Assembly (NCBI GenBank): GCA_964017045.1 | Contig: OZ024808.1 | Coordinates: 23,564,918 to 23,628,917 of the forward strand | Length of the DNA stretch: 64,000 nt | Source: Omphiscola glabra | Lineage: Eukaryota; Mollusca; Gastropoda; Lymnaeidae | Direction: 5' to 3' | Shown here: piece by piece, positions 22,863 to 35,262 of the stretch | Numbering within the stretch: the first letter of the stretch is position 1 | Layout of the letters: each line of letters starts with the position of its first letter | The notes under the pieces: generated by a model | Databases searched by the model: none | The model's input: only the letters and a program-made list of their open reading frames with translations | Told to the model about the DNA's origin: nothing | Position numbers and translations under genes: made by a program

Positions 22863-23630
22863 CTATTCTGACTCTATTCACACACGAAGAAAAAGCATAT
22901 ATAAATATTTTTTTCGAATGAGTGATTTATTTGGATTATATTAATGACGTAAAAATAAGTAACTGGTATTATATCTTTTTGACCCCCCCCCCCCCATACA
23001 AAGTGCATCCTACTTTTTAATCTCAAAGCAAATCCGTACCTAAAATACGCACATTTTTGAGAGAAAAAAGATAAAGCTATTACCAAACAAACTACAGATA
23101 TTAACTGCATCATTTATTTGATGAGACATCTTTGATCCAGCCTTATAATCCTATATATGTATTATCCGCTCTTGCTCTATCGGGGGGGGGGGGTCATGGT
23201 GTTGATGAAGGACACACTTAGGGTCTGGAGGTGGAGACGGCCTCGTCTGATGCACGGCCTGACATAAAATTATGATGGGACTGATGCTGATACATTCATG
23301 ATAATACCAATACGGATAATAAGTAGCATGATAGCATCATGATGACAGATCACCAATAATTGCGTAAGATAACACAATCCATAATTTTTGTTGTATGCAT
23401 TTTAAATTCAACTAAAAGCATAACATAACACTCGGATATAGGGAAACAAACAATTTCACGAAGTGGATGTGCTGAGTGCTGTGTGCTGAGTGCTGTGAAC
23501 TATTAGTTAATGTTAAAAATACACGCATTTATCTTATTGGCTGAAATGAAAGTGCTATGTCATTCCGAAACTTAGATGCCAAATAAGAAAAGCTTTGACA
23601 TTTAAAATTGTTCAATCTGTGACGCTTTAA
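22863..23630. other. Non-coding interval
   Basis: No gene is seen. A C run lies at 22,983-22,995, a G run at 23,181-23,192, and gtgctgagtgctgtg is repeated at about 23,470. Confidence 0.5.
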
Positions 23631-23632
23631 GG

Positions 23633-23925
23633 AATGGCTACATCCATCAAGAATGGCCACATCCATCAAGAATGGCCACATCCATCAAGAATGGCCATAT
23701 CCATCAAGAATGGCCACAACCATCAAGAATGGCTACATCCATCAAGAATGGCCACATCCATCAAGGATGGCCACATTCACCAAGAATGTCTACATCCACC
23801 AAGAATGGCCACATCCACCATGAATGGCCACATCCATCAAGAATGAGCACAGCCATAAAGAAAGGCCACATCCATCAAGAATGGGTACATCCATCAAGAA
23901 TGGGCACATCCATCAAAAGAAGTAG
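23633..23925. repeat. 19-bp minisatellite, ~15 copies
   Basis: The unit is aagaatggccacatccatc, with later copies diverged (aaggatgg, aatgagcac, aatgggtac). Short open frames in it are repeat products. Confidence 0.95.
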
Positions 23926-24161
23926 ATCAAAACAATGAAAACACTCTTTAACTGAGTCGTACCACTTAAATATGTTGTGAACTTTGACCTAATTGATAAA
24001 CTCACATCTTCGTGTTACTTAAATTGCAAACTGTTTGAACCTGCAAAGTCCATGGATACGTAGCCGTTGATGAATTAGTCTTTGCCGCTGTTTGCAGTGT
24101 CTGCATTTAACATAACTTTAGACCTGCCAGCATGAGCCGTCCTGAAACGTCTGCGACTGAA

Positions 24162-24289
24162 CATTCACTGACTCCACCAGACGCAGTCATCACTCTGACT
24201 TGCAGACACCTATGCCGAGGCCAGCATTCACTGACTCCACCAGACGCAGTCATCACTCTGACTTGCAGACGCCTACGCTGAGGCCAGCA
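24162..24289. repeat. 63-bp direct duplication
   Basis: Two copies start cattcactgactccaccaga and cgcagtcatcactctgactt, followed by gcagac..cta and gaggccag. They begin at 24,162 and 24,225. Confidence 0.95.
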
Positions 24290-25285
24290 GTGTTTTATAA
24301 GTTGATTGCGCCACGCCACCACTACGACACACGTGGCAGTGCACGCCCTGACCTTTCTCTGTTTTATTGCTTGCGTGGGTGGACACCTTTCGGCCCCATT
24401 TTATTAACTCCTCCCCCCCCCCCCACCCAAACCCACTTTCTTCACAGAGAACCGAATATTCGGTAATTATCCTCCACAACTGGCCATAAATTGGGACACA
24501 TCTAATCAATTTAGCTCTTCATTCCAACCAGAGCCCCCCCCCCCCCCCCCCCCCCCCGACGCTGTTACTCTCACCGAGATTTTAGATTCTACAATAACTT
24601 TGTGTGTTTACTCAGTGCCGCAAAGAATTTTACCGCCCCACCTTCCCATGAAAAAAAAACTGTGGCGTTGACCAAAAATGCCACACTGCCCTATAAAGCC
24701 CCCCCCCCCCCCCGCGCCCCCCTCCGCACTCCCCCATGCCTACGCCACTGCGTTAACTTGACATCTACTAGCTATTTTCCACTCATAAATAGATGCTCAT
24801 TAAAAACGCAACTCATTAGTTATTCCAACCCAGCGCCCCGCCCCCCCCCCCCTTACGCCGATACATCAAACAGTGCTCTGCAAAGTAAATATCATGTATC
24901 ATATAATGAAACCTGAGCAGTTCATACAACTGTTTTCATTATGCTCAGTGGCTCTCAAACATTTCACGTGGGACACCCTTTTCGTGTCTTGAAATAACGT
25001 TTTCGCCATTTTTAAGTATAGCCGGAAGAATGCTACTGCAGCATCGTGGGGGGGGGGGGGGGGGTTGAACATAGAGTCGGAAACGTACAGCCAGTATGAC
25101 ACTGGTGTGACAAAAATTATACAGTGGAACTCTGCAAATATTGCACCCCCGCCTAAAAGCTAATTTGGAGATATGTAACAGGATGGTGTCATGGCGGCCG
25201 AGCCCCGCACATAAAAATTTACGTAGAAAAAAAAAAGGATGAAAATATATATTCTCAAACACAATCATAAATCCACTAAAACTAC
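24290..25285. other. Non-coding interval with decayed hAT ends and long C runs
   Basis: C runs lie at 24,414, 24,534-24,557, 24,699-24,713 and 24,840, with a G run at 25,048-25,064. The string catgcctacgccactg ending at 24,751 is the inverse of the cagtggcgtag end found at 54,912 and 56,478, so a degraded element ends there. cagtggctctcaaac at 24,946 is a second possible hAT terminus without a partner. Confidence 0.45.
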
Positions 25286-25289
25286 CCCA

Positions 25290-25530
25290 AACTGAATACT
25301 ACATGCCTCACTACATACCTCACAACTCACTAACTGGTCCAAATTAAATACCACACAACTCACTAATAAGTCCAAATGAAATACCACACAACTCACTAAC
25401 TATAGTCCAAATTATATACCACACAACTCCCTAACTAGTCCAAATTAAATACACACAACTCACTACTTTAGTCCAAATTAAATACCACACAACTCCCTAA
25501 CTAGTCCAAATTAAATACCACATAACTATA
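25290..25530. repeat. ~33-bp minisatellite, ~7 copies
   Basis: The phrases cacaactcactaactagtcc and aaattaaatacc recur with small indels. Confidence 0.9.
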
Positions 25531-25877
25531 AACGGTAAGTACTATTACAAAACGTCTCTAGTTTTTAGTCTAAATTGTGCGACAGAATCGGGGTCGGAAT
25601 TGTTTCCTGTGTTTAGGATACATGCAGTGCGCATTTCCTACGATACTAAGATTTTTTTTGTTTTTTGTTTACAAAGACGGGCATAGTACGGATAACCGAC
25701 GTTTCATATAAATCGGCATTCGGAAAATCGACGCTCTACTATCTTACACGAGGTGTGTGTAATGTTAAACGGACTTATCATAGCATGTGTAATGTATCAC
25801 AAATCAAAGTTGTAAGACATGCTCACTCAACGTCTATGCGTGTACACTCCGGCCACTGCAGTTACTTGTAAAGCTCA
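25531..25877. other. Non-coding interval
   Basis: No gene is supported. It is unique sequence with a T-rich patch near 25,650. Confidence 0.4.
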
Positions 25878-25878
25878 A

Positions 25879-25957
25879 ATGTTTGTAGACCTAGGACCAC
25901 TTTCTCTAAATGTCAACATGTTTGTAGACCTAGGACCACTTTCTCTAAATGTCAACA
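25879..25957. repeat. 39-bp direct duplication
   Basis: Two identical copies start atgtttgtagacctaggacc and continue actttctctaaatgtcaac. Because 39 is a multiple of 3, the open frame through them stays in phase. Confidence 0.95.
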
Positions 25958-25959
25958 TG

Positions 25960-26645
25960 ATAAGCGGAACGGAGGGCGGCATTTGGTTCGCAGACATGGA
26001 GCTTATAGGCAATAAATCTCGCCAAACCAAGGCGTCTCAAAAGGTAGGCCATTGGTATCATCTGAAGCGGAGAAAAAAAATATATATTCAAATGATACTA
26101 CACGGGTTTGGTTGTATTCTAAAGCTGGACTGAGAGCCACTGACAGACACGCATCTTATCGGGGACTAGGATTTCGGGACCCCGTTACCGTTAAATTTCT
26201 AGTAAGAAAATAATTCCCGGGGGAAATCCTCCCATCCCAGCGGGGGGGGGGGGGGGGCGCGACTTTAAGAAGGCAATTTTTTGTTGTGTGACTATGTTTG
26301 CAAAAAAAATTTTTTTTTAAAAATAATTTTTTTTAGCAAATTACTGTTGGTGAGCTCAGTAGCCCTAGCGTACACGGGTTCTCAAGCGTTTTCAAGCCAC
26401 GGTCACATTTTTTATATAGAGAGACAAAGTGGCACACGGCCATGATACACAGGAAGGGGGAAAAAAAAGTATATATTTTTGGCAGGGTAAATTCAGGGAA
26501 ATCAAAGCACACAAAGAATAGATATTTCGGCATAAGACGATTGACAGTGCAATTGAAACCTTAGGTCACAGTGACTTTTTTTAATACAGCACTAATTTTT
26601 TTCGCTTGTCTAGCAAAAGTCACTGTGACCGCCTTTTGAAAGAAA
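25960..26645. other. Left flank of the Helitron dimer
   Basis: Unique sequence with a G run at 26,241-26,257. The phrase gggttctcaagcgttttcaa at about 26,378 resembles a decayed hAT end. The open stretch ending in aag|gtaggcc at 26,042 has no recognisable protein. The final base before the Helitron is A (26,645), as expected for Helitron insertion between A and T. Confidence 0.45.
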
Positions 26646-28400
26646 TCTATATATATAAAAATGAATGTATGTATGTATGTATGTTTGTCTCGTATGCGCT
26701 CCCACACCATTCATGCGATTGCAACAAAACTTTGGTGAGTTGTTGGCCCCCTACCTGGGCATTTAACTGCGACATTAAAAAACTTTTCAATTATTTCGTT
26801 TTCGGCCGTTGGCCCTTCATTCGTTTTTTTTCTAATATGAGCTTTGTAAAAAATATTTCCGTCTGCGCTCCTACGCCATTCGTCTGAATGCGCTAAATCT
26901 TGAGTAAAATGTTGCAAACACGCCTACAAAGGTTTGGAAATAATTATAAACGTTTTAAAATATTCCGTTTTGAGCCAGGGGCCCCGTGTTCGTTTTTTCT
27001 TATATGAGCTATATAAATATAGTTTCAAACCGTATGCGCTCCTACACCATTCATGCGATTGCGACAAAACATTAGCGAGTTGTATTCTACAAGCTCGCGA
27101 ATTTTACTGGGTCATTATAACACTTTTAAAATATTTCGTTTTGGCCGTTGGCCCCAAAATCGTTTTTTTTTGTCTTATATGAGCTTTGTAAACAATAGAT
27201 TTCGTCTGCGCTCCTACACCATTTATTCGAATACGCTAAAACATTGACGAGTTGTTGCGATCATGCCCACAAAGGTTTCTAAATTATTACAACCGTTTTA
27301 AAATATTCCATTTTGAGCCAGGGGCCCCATGTTCGTTTTTTCTTATATGAGCTATATAAATATAGTTTCAAACCGAATGCGCTCCTACACCATTCATGCG
27401 ATTGCGACAAAACATTGGAGTGTTGTATTCCATAAGCTCGCGCATTTTACAGAGTCATTATAACACTTTTAAAATATTTTGTTTTGGCCGTTGGCCCCAA
27501 AATCGTTTTTTTTCTATTATGAGCTTTGTAAACTATAGGTTTCGTCTGCGCTCCTACACCATTTATTCGAATACGCTAAAACGTTGACGAGATGTTGCGA
27601 TCATGCCCACAAAGGTTTCTAAATTATTACAACCATTTTAAAATATTCCGTTTTGAGATAGGGGCCCCATGTTCGTTTTTTCTTATAGTAGCTATATAAA
27701 TATAATTTCAAACCGTATGCGCTCCTACACCATTCATGTGATTGCAACAAAACTTTTTTGAAAGGTTGTCCATAAAGTCGCGAATGTTAATGAGTAATTA
27801 CAATACTTTTAAAATATTCCGTTTTCAGCTGTTGGTCCCAAATTCTTTTTTTTCTTATATGAGCTTTGCACAAAATAATTTCGGTATGCGCTCCTATACC
27901 ATTCTTCTGAATGCGATAAAACTTTAGTTAGATGTTTTTCCCACGCCCGCAAAGCTTTTCCAATTATTACAACCGTTTAAAATATTCTGTTTTGAGCCAG
28001 GGGCCCCATGTTCTATTTTTCCAATATGAGCTATATAAATATAATTTCAAACCGTATGCGCTCCTACACCATTCATGCGATTGCAACAAAACTTTGTTGA
28101 AAGGTTGTCCATAAGGTCGCCCATGTTAATGAGTAATTACAATACTTTTAAAATATTCCGTTTTCAGCCGTTGTTCCCAAATTCTTTTTTTTTCTTATAT
28201 GAGCTTTGTACAAAATAATTTCTGTATGCGCTCCTATATCATTTATCTGAATGCGATAAAACTTTAGTAAAATGTTTTACCCAAGTCTGCAAAGCTTTTC
28301 AAATTATTACAACCGTTTAAAATATTCAGTTTTGAGCCAGGGGCCCTATGTTCTATTTTTCCTATATGAGCTATACAAATACAATTTCAAACAGAGCTAA
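26646..28400 (+). repeat. Internal ~170-bp subunit array of Helitron copy 1
   Basis: About ten subunits repeat. Each carries tatgcgctcctacaccattc, a gcgattgc(a/g)acaaaac segment, ttttaaaatattccgtttt and tatatgagct. Two alternating types differ: one with ttgagccaggggccccatgt and one with ggccgttggccccaaaatc. Each subunit repeats the gcgctcc.acaccattcatg box that lies just inside the Helitron 5' end. Confidence 0.9.
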
Positions 28401-30902
28401 TGTGTGGATGGATAGATTTTTAATAAAATACAAATAGCGACATTAAATTGTGTGTGTCACATAGTAATTAGGTTTCTGAAGTAGTTACAACACTTTTAAA
28501 ATAATCCGTTTTTGGCCGTTGGCCCCAAAATCGTTATTTTTCTTATATGAGCTTTGTAAAAAATAATATCCGTATGCACTCCTATACCATTTATCTGAAT
28601 GCGATACAACTTCAGTAATATGTTTCTCTTTTTTTAATTTTGTGATATAATAAGTAGGTTTCTGAAGTAATACAACAATTCTACAATATTCCGTTTGTGG
28701 CCGGGGGCCTTAATTCGTTTTCCACCATTTATTATCTATATAATTATCGTATGCATTCCTATACCATTCATCCGATTGCGATAAAAACTTTGGTGAATTG
28801 ATATGCGCGCTCCCGCAAATGTTTCTAAATTAGAACAACATTTTACAATATTTCGCATGGGCCGATGTCTTTAAATTCGTTTTTTTTTCTTTAACAAACT
28901 TTATCAAAATAATTTCAAACGGAGCTATCAACTCAACCGCCCTTGAACAAATGCCAACAGACATCAATTTGTAGCAAGAGCAGAGAAAACACGTTTTTGC
29001 ATGTTTAGTGTAGAGAGTATTTTTGTTGTTTTTATAAATAAGCTTGAATTTTGTGACGTATTTTAGAATCGGATATAGCTTTGTAAATGTGTTGTGATTT
29101 TGAATAGCAATGATGTAGTAATACATCTATTATATAAGAATGATCTATGCTGACCGTAACTCACAAAGAACCGATACGATTTAAATACGTTCCCATTTTT
29201 TAAAACAATCATAGTTTTCTTCTATTTTTTTAAGGAACTCGAATCAATGGTAATGCGAAAAATATATTGTATATTCCCTTTAATTTTAATACAATTTTAA
29301 GTATTAATAATATTAATTACAAATAAATCTGGAGTAACAACTAAGGAACTATTTTAAACATTTTATATGTGGTTGAAAGTTATGAAAATTAATAAAACAA
29401 ATTATAATAAAAGAATTACACTGTAATCACATTTATCGGGGAAACCAAAACATCTGTTGATTGAAGTGCATTTTTTAAGTACGTTCCAAATATTGCGTAA
29501 TAAAAGTAAAATTAATTTGTTCTAAATAATAACGCAAATGACCTCAGAACTCAAATTGTCTATTTATTCAATGCAAAAATGTATCTGATTTAATAACCGC
29601 GCCTAATAAAATTGATAATGTATTTCCCCCTTCCTAAAAGTACAATTAATAAATATAATAGATTGCTTTTTAAATTGCTACAATTTAAAAAATGAAATAC
29701 AATTTTTGCTTTTTATTTTTAACGTTTAATAAATTTTTACTTTTATTCTTTCCAAAAATATACATTTATGAAATTTATAAATTAGTAAAAAAAAACAACC
29801 TAACCTTTAAATATACTTTTAATACGAAAATGCCGTTTAATGCAATCAGTGGAGCGAAACTACATATCCAAATAGCATCCACTAATGCACTTATCACTCA
29901 TTTAAATAAGAACAAAGCATTTGAAATGCAAAAAAATTGTTTTTGCGTAAGTAATTGGATTACAATCCCGTGGGTGATTTTATTAATTTCTTTAAAACTC
30001 TGTTTGGGGGAGGGGGAAGTTGACAAAATGAATTTGACAAATAATTTGCCTTCTTAGGTACATATATATGGGGGTTAGGAAATAGGGTGTGTACAATTTT
30101 ATATCTTTAAATACAATGATATTACTGTTGTGAAAAATAGATGCTATATTCTCATTTTACGAATTAAGAAAATAAATGACGTTAACACAACGTAAGTACA
30201 TTTACAAAAGTATATCCATGAATATCAAAACCCATTCATTTTACAAAGAATTACCAGTTTTGGACCGGGGCCCTATAGTAGTTTTTCTTTCTAATATGAG
30301 CTATTTAAATATAATGTCCGTATGAGTTCCTATACTATTCATCTGAATGCGATAAACTTTCAGTGAGTTGTGTGCAGGCCCGCATTAGGTTTCTAAAGAA
30401 GTGCAAATATTTTACAATATTCCGCTTTGGGCCGGGGGCCTTAAATTCTTTTTTTTTTTTTATATGAGCTATGTAAATATAACGTCAAGCAGAGCTATTG
30501 CATAAGTGGGTGGAATTACTGTGACATTTCATTTTGTATATGTGACTTAATAAATAGGTTTCTGATTTAGTACAAATATTTCACAATATTACTTTTGGGG
30601 CCGGGGGCCCAAAATTTGTTTATATGTAATAAATGAGCCATATAAATATAATTTCAAACATAGCTATTGCATGGGGGAGTTCAATCGCTATAAGTTTTGG
30701 GACTAAATTTGGAAAATCCATGCTTCCCACACGGACAGCTGCGTGTGGTCTGCTGATACTTCTTAAAACCTTCTAATTAATTCGAATACGCACCAGACGG
30801 TTAAAGAAATGTGTTTATTAGAAGAACTTACAAAAAAATTATTAAAACACAGACACTTTATTTCGATGAATGGCATTGCAACGCATGCCGGGTACTCGCT
30901 AG
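26646..30902 (+). mobile_element. Non-autonomous Helitron, copy 1 of a head-to-tail dimer
   Basis: The 5' end is TCTATATATATAAAAATGAA followed by a tgtatgtatg run, a common Helitron 5' end in invertebrates. The 3' end is ggtactcgctag, that is CTAG, preceded at 30,872-30,889 by a hairpin with stem GGCAT/ATGCC that can extend by GC/GC next to the loop aac, 13 bases before the end. The first ~1.7 kb is an array of ~170-bp subunits. The remainder is AT-rich. No Rep/helicase protein is encoded, so it depends on a helper in trans. The 3' CTAG at 30,899-30,902 is followed directly by the TC of copy 2. Confidence 0.88.
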
Positions 30903-32660
30903 TCTATATATATAAAAATGAACGTATGTATGTATGTCTGTTTGTCTCATATGCGCTCCCACACCATTCATGCGATTGCAACAAAACTTTGGTGAGTTGT
31001 TGGCCACCTACCTGGGCATTTAAGTGCGACATTAAAAAACTTTTCAATTATTTCGTTTTCGGCCGTTGGCCCTTCATTCGTTTTTTTTTCTTATACGAGC
31101 TTTGTAAAAAATATTTCCGTCTGCGCTCTTACGCCATTCGTCTGAATGCGCTAAATCTTGGGTAAAATGTTACAAGTACGCCCACAAAGGTTTGGAAATA
31201 ATTATAAACGTTTTAAAATATTCCGTTTTGAGCCAGGGGCCCCGTGTTCGTTTTTTCTTATATGAGCTATATAAATATAGTTTAAAACCGTATGCGCTCC
31301 TACACCATTCATGCGATTGCGACAAAACATTAGAGAGTTGTATTCTACAAGCTCGCGCATTTTACTGGGTCATTATAACACTTTTAAAATATTTCGTTTT
31401 GGCCGTTGGCCCCAAAATCGTTTTTTTGTCTTATATGAGCTTTGTAAACAATAGATTTCGTCTGCGCTCCTACACCATTTATTCGAATACGCTAAAACTT
31501 TGACGAGATGTTGCGAGGATGCCCAAAAAGGTTTCTAAATTATTACAACCGTTTTAAAATATTCCGTTTTGAGCCAGGGGCCCCATGTTCGTTTTTTCTT
31601 ATATGAGCTATATAAATATAGTTTAAAACCGTATGCGCTCCTACACCATTCATGCGATTGCGACAAAACATTAGAGAGTTGTATTCTACAAGCTCGCGCA
31701 TTTTACAGAGTCATTATAACACTTTTAAAATATTTCGTTTTTGCCGTTGGCCCCAAAATCATTTTTTTTCTTATATGAGCTTTGTAAACAATAGATTTCG
31801 TCTGCGCTCCTACACCATTTATTCGAATACGCTAAAACTTTGACGACATGTTGCGAGCATGCCCACAAAGGTTTCTAAATTATTACAACCGTTTTAAAAT
31901 ATTCCGTTTTGAGCCAGGGGCCCCATGTTCGTTTTTTCTTATATGAGCTTTATAAATATAGTTTCAAACCGAATGCGCTCCTACACCATTCATGCGATTG
32001 CGAAAAAACATTGGAGAGTTGTATTCCATAAGCTCGCGCATTTTACTGAGTCATTATAACACTTTTAAAATATTTTGTTTTGGCCGTTGGCCCCAAAATC
32101 GTTTTTTTTTTCTTATATGAGCTTTGTAAACTATAGGTTTCGTCTGCGCTCCTACACCATTTATTCGAATACGCTAAAACTTTGACGAGATGTTGCGATC
32201 ATGCCCACAAAGGTTTCTAAATTATTACAACCATTTTAAAATATTCCGTTTTGAGCCAGGGGCCCATGTTCGTTCTTTCTTATAGGAGCTATATAAATAT
32301 AATTTCAAACCGTATGCGCTCCTACACCATTAATGTGATTGCAACAAAACTTTTTTGAAAGGTTGTCCATAAAGTTGCGCATGTTAATGGGTAATTACAA
32401 TACTTTTAAAATATTCCGTTTTCAGCTGTTGGCCCCAAATTATTTTTTTTCTTATATGAGCTTTGTACAAAATAATTTCGGTATGCGTTCCTATACCATT
32501 CTTCTGAATGCGATAAAACTTTAGTTAGATGTTTTTCCCACGCCCGCAAAGCTTTTCCAATTATTACAACCGTTTAAAATATTCTGTTTTGAGCCAGGGG
32601 CCCCATGTTCTATTTTTTCTATATGAGCTATACAAATACAATTTCAAACAGAGCTAATGT
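30903..32660 (+). repeat. Internal ~170-bp subunit array of Helitron copy 2
   Basis: The structure is the same as the array in copy 1, with about ten alternating subunits in the same order, ending at the phrase gagctatacaaatacaattt. Confidence 0.9.
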
Positions 32661-35262
32661 GTGGATGGATATATTTTTAATAAAATACAAATAGCGAAAT
32701 TAAATTGTGTGTGTCACATAGTAATTAGGTTTCTGAAGTAGTTACAACACTTTTAAAATAATCCGTTTTTGGCCGTTTGCCCCAAAATCGTTATTTTTCT
32801 TATATGAGCTTTGTAAAAAATAATATCCGTATGCACTCCTATACCATTTATCTGAATGCGATACAACTTCAGTAATATGTTTCTCTTTTTTTAATGTTGT
32901 GATATAATAAGTAGGTTTCTGAAGTAATACAACAATTCTACAATATTCCGTTTGTGGCCGGGGGCCTTAATTCGTTTTCCACCATTTATTATCTATATAA
33001 TTATCGTATGCATTCCTATACCATTCATCCGATTGCGATAAAAACTTTGGTGAATTGATATGCGCGCTCCCGCAAATGTTTCTAAATTAGAACAAAATTT
33101 TACAATATTTCGCATGGGCCGATGTCCTTAAATTCGTTTTGTTTTCTTTAACAAACTTTATCAAAATAATTTCAAACGGAGCTATCAACTCAACCGCCCT
33201 TGAACAAATGCCAACAGACATCAATTTGTAGCAAGAGCAGAGAAAACACGTTTTTGCATGTTTAGTGTAGAGAGTATTTTTGTTGTTTTTATAAATAAGC
33301 TTGAATTTTGTGACGTATTTTAGAATCGGATATAGCTTTGTAAATGTGTTGTGATTTTGAATAGCAATGATGTAGTAATACATCAATTATATAAGAATGA
33401 TCTATGCTGACCGTAACTCACAAAGAACCGATACGATTTAAATACGTTCCCATTTTTTAAAACAATCATAGTTTTCTTCTATTATTTTAAGGAACTCGAA
33501 TCAATGGTAATGCGAAAATATATTGTACATTCGCTTTAATTTTAATAAAATTTTAAGTATTAATAATATAAATTACAAATAAATCTGGCATAACAACTGA
33601 GGAACTATTGGGTTGGTTGTTAGACGAATAACAACTAAGGAACTATTTTAAACATTTTATATGTGGTTGAAAGTCATGAAAATTAATAAAACAAATTATG
33701 ATCAAAGAATTACACTGTAATCACATTTATCGGGGAAACCAAAACATCTGTTGATTTTAGTGCATTTTTTAAGTACGTTCCAAATATTGCGTAATAAAAG
33801 TAAAACTAATTTGTTATAAATAATAACGCAAATGACGTCAGAACTCAAATTGTATATTTATTCAATGCAAAAATTTATTTAATTTAATAACCGTGCCTAA
33901 TAAAATTGATAATGTATTTCCCTTTTCCTAAAAGTAAAATTAATAAATATAATAGTTTGCTTTTTAAATTGCTACAATTTAAAAAATGAAATACAATTTT
34001 TGCTTTTTATTTTGAACGTTTAATAAATTTTTACTTTTATTCTTTCCAAAAATATACATTTATGAAATTTATAAATTAGTAAAAAAAAAAACAAAAAAAA
34101 ACCTAACCTTTAAATATACTTTTAATACGAAAATGCCGTTTAATGCAATCAGTGGAGCGAAACTACATATCCAAATAGCATCCACTAATGCACTTATCAC
34201 TCATTTAAATAAGAACAAAGCATTTGAAATGCAAAAAAATTGTTTTTGCGTAAGTAAGTGGATTACAATCCCGTGGATGATTTTATTAATTTCTTTAAAA
34301 CTCTGTTTGGGGGAGGGGGAAGTTGTAATTCAATTGTTTAATTTGCACATGGCAGCACACTATACGTCTCAAAATGAATTTGACAAATAATTTGCCTTCT
34401 TAGGTACATATACATGGGGGTTAGGAAATAGGGTGTGTACAATTTTATATCTCTAAATCCAATGATATTACTGTTGTGAAAAATAGATGCTATATTCTCA
34501 TTTTACGAATTAAAAAAATCAATGACGTTAACACAATGTAAGTACATTTACAAAAATATATCCATGAATATCAAAACCCATTCATTTTACAAAGAATTAC
34601 CAGTTTTGGACCGGGGCCCTATATTAGTTTTTCTTTCTAATATGAGCTATTTAAATATAATTTTCGTATGAGTTCCTATACTATTCATCTGAATGCGATA
34701 AATTTTCAGTGAGTTATTGTGTGCAGGCCCGCATTAGGTTTCTAAAGAAGTGCAAATATTTTACAATATTCCGCTTCGGGCCGGGGGCCTTAAATTCTTT
34801 TTTTTTCTTATATGAGCTATGTAAATATAACGTCAAGCAGAGCTATTGCATAAGTGGGTGGAATTACATTAAATATAAACTGTGACATTTCATTTTGTAT
34901 ATGTGACTTAATAAATAGGTTTCTGATTTAGTACAAATATTTCACAATATTACTTTTGGGGGCCGGGGGCCCAAAATTTGTTTATATGTAATAAATGAGC
35001 CATATAAATATAATTTCAAACATAGCTATTGCATGGGGGGATCAACCGCTATAAGTTTTGGGACTAAATTTGGAAAATCCCTGCTTCCCAAGCGGACAGC
35101 TGCGTGTGGTCTGCTGACACTTCTTAAAACCTTCTAATTAATTCGAATACGCACCAGACGGTTAAAAAAAGGTGGTTATTAGAAGAACTTACAAAAAATT
35201 ATTAAAACACAGACACTTTTTTTCGATGAGTGGCATTGCAACGCATGCCGGGTACTCGCTAG
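30903..35262 (+). mobile_element. Non-autonomous Helitron, copy 2 of a head-to-tail dimer
   Basis: It begins TCTATATATATAAAAATGAA on the base after copy 1's CTAG and ends ggtactcgctag at 35,262, with the same 3' hairpin (35,232-35,249). The next host base is T (35,263), completing the A|T target. It matches copy 1 along its whole length with scattered substitutions. Small insertions account for its extra ~100 bases, including one at about 33,607-33,640, one at 34,325-34,371 and one at about 34,867-34,880. It has no Rep/helicase gene. Confidence 0.88.

Noticed and set aside
25819..26133. 104-codon plus frame with a 13-residue duplication and a gt site
   Set aside because: The duplication is a 39-bp tandem repeat. 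The remaining translation is not recognised and the splice-like site alone is weak evidence.
26646..35262. Helitron Rep/helicase gene
   Set aside because: No long frame with the Rep HUH motif or helicase motifs is present in either copy. Only short AT-rich frames occur.
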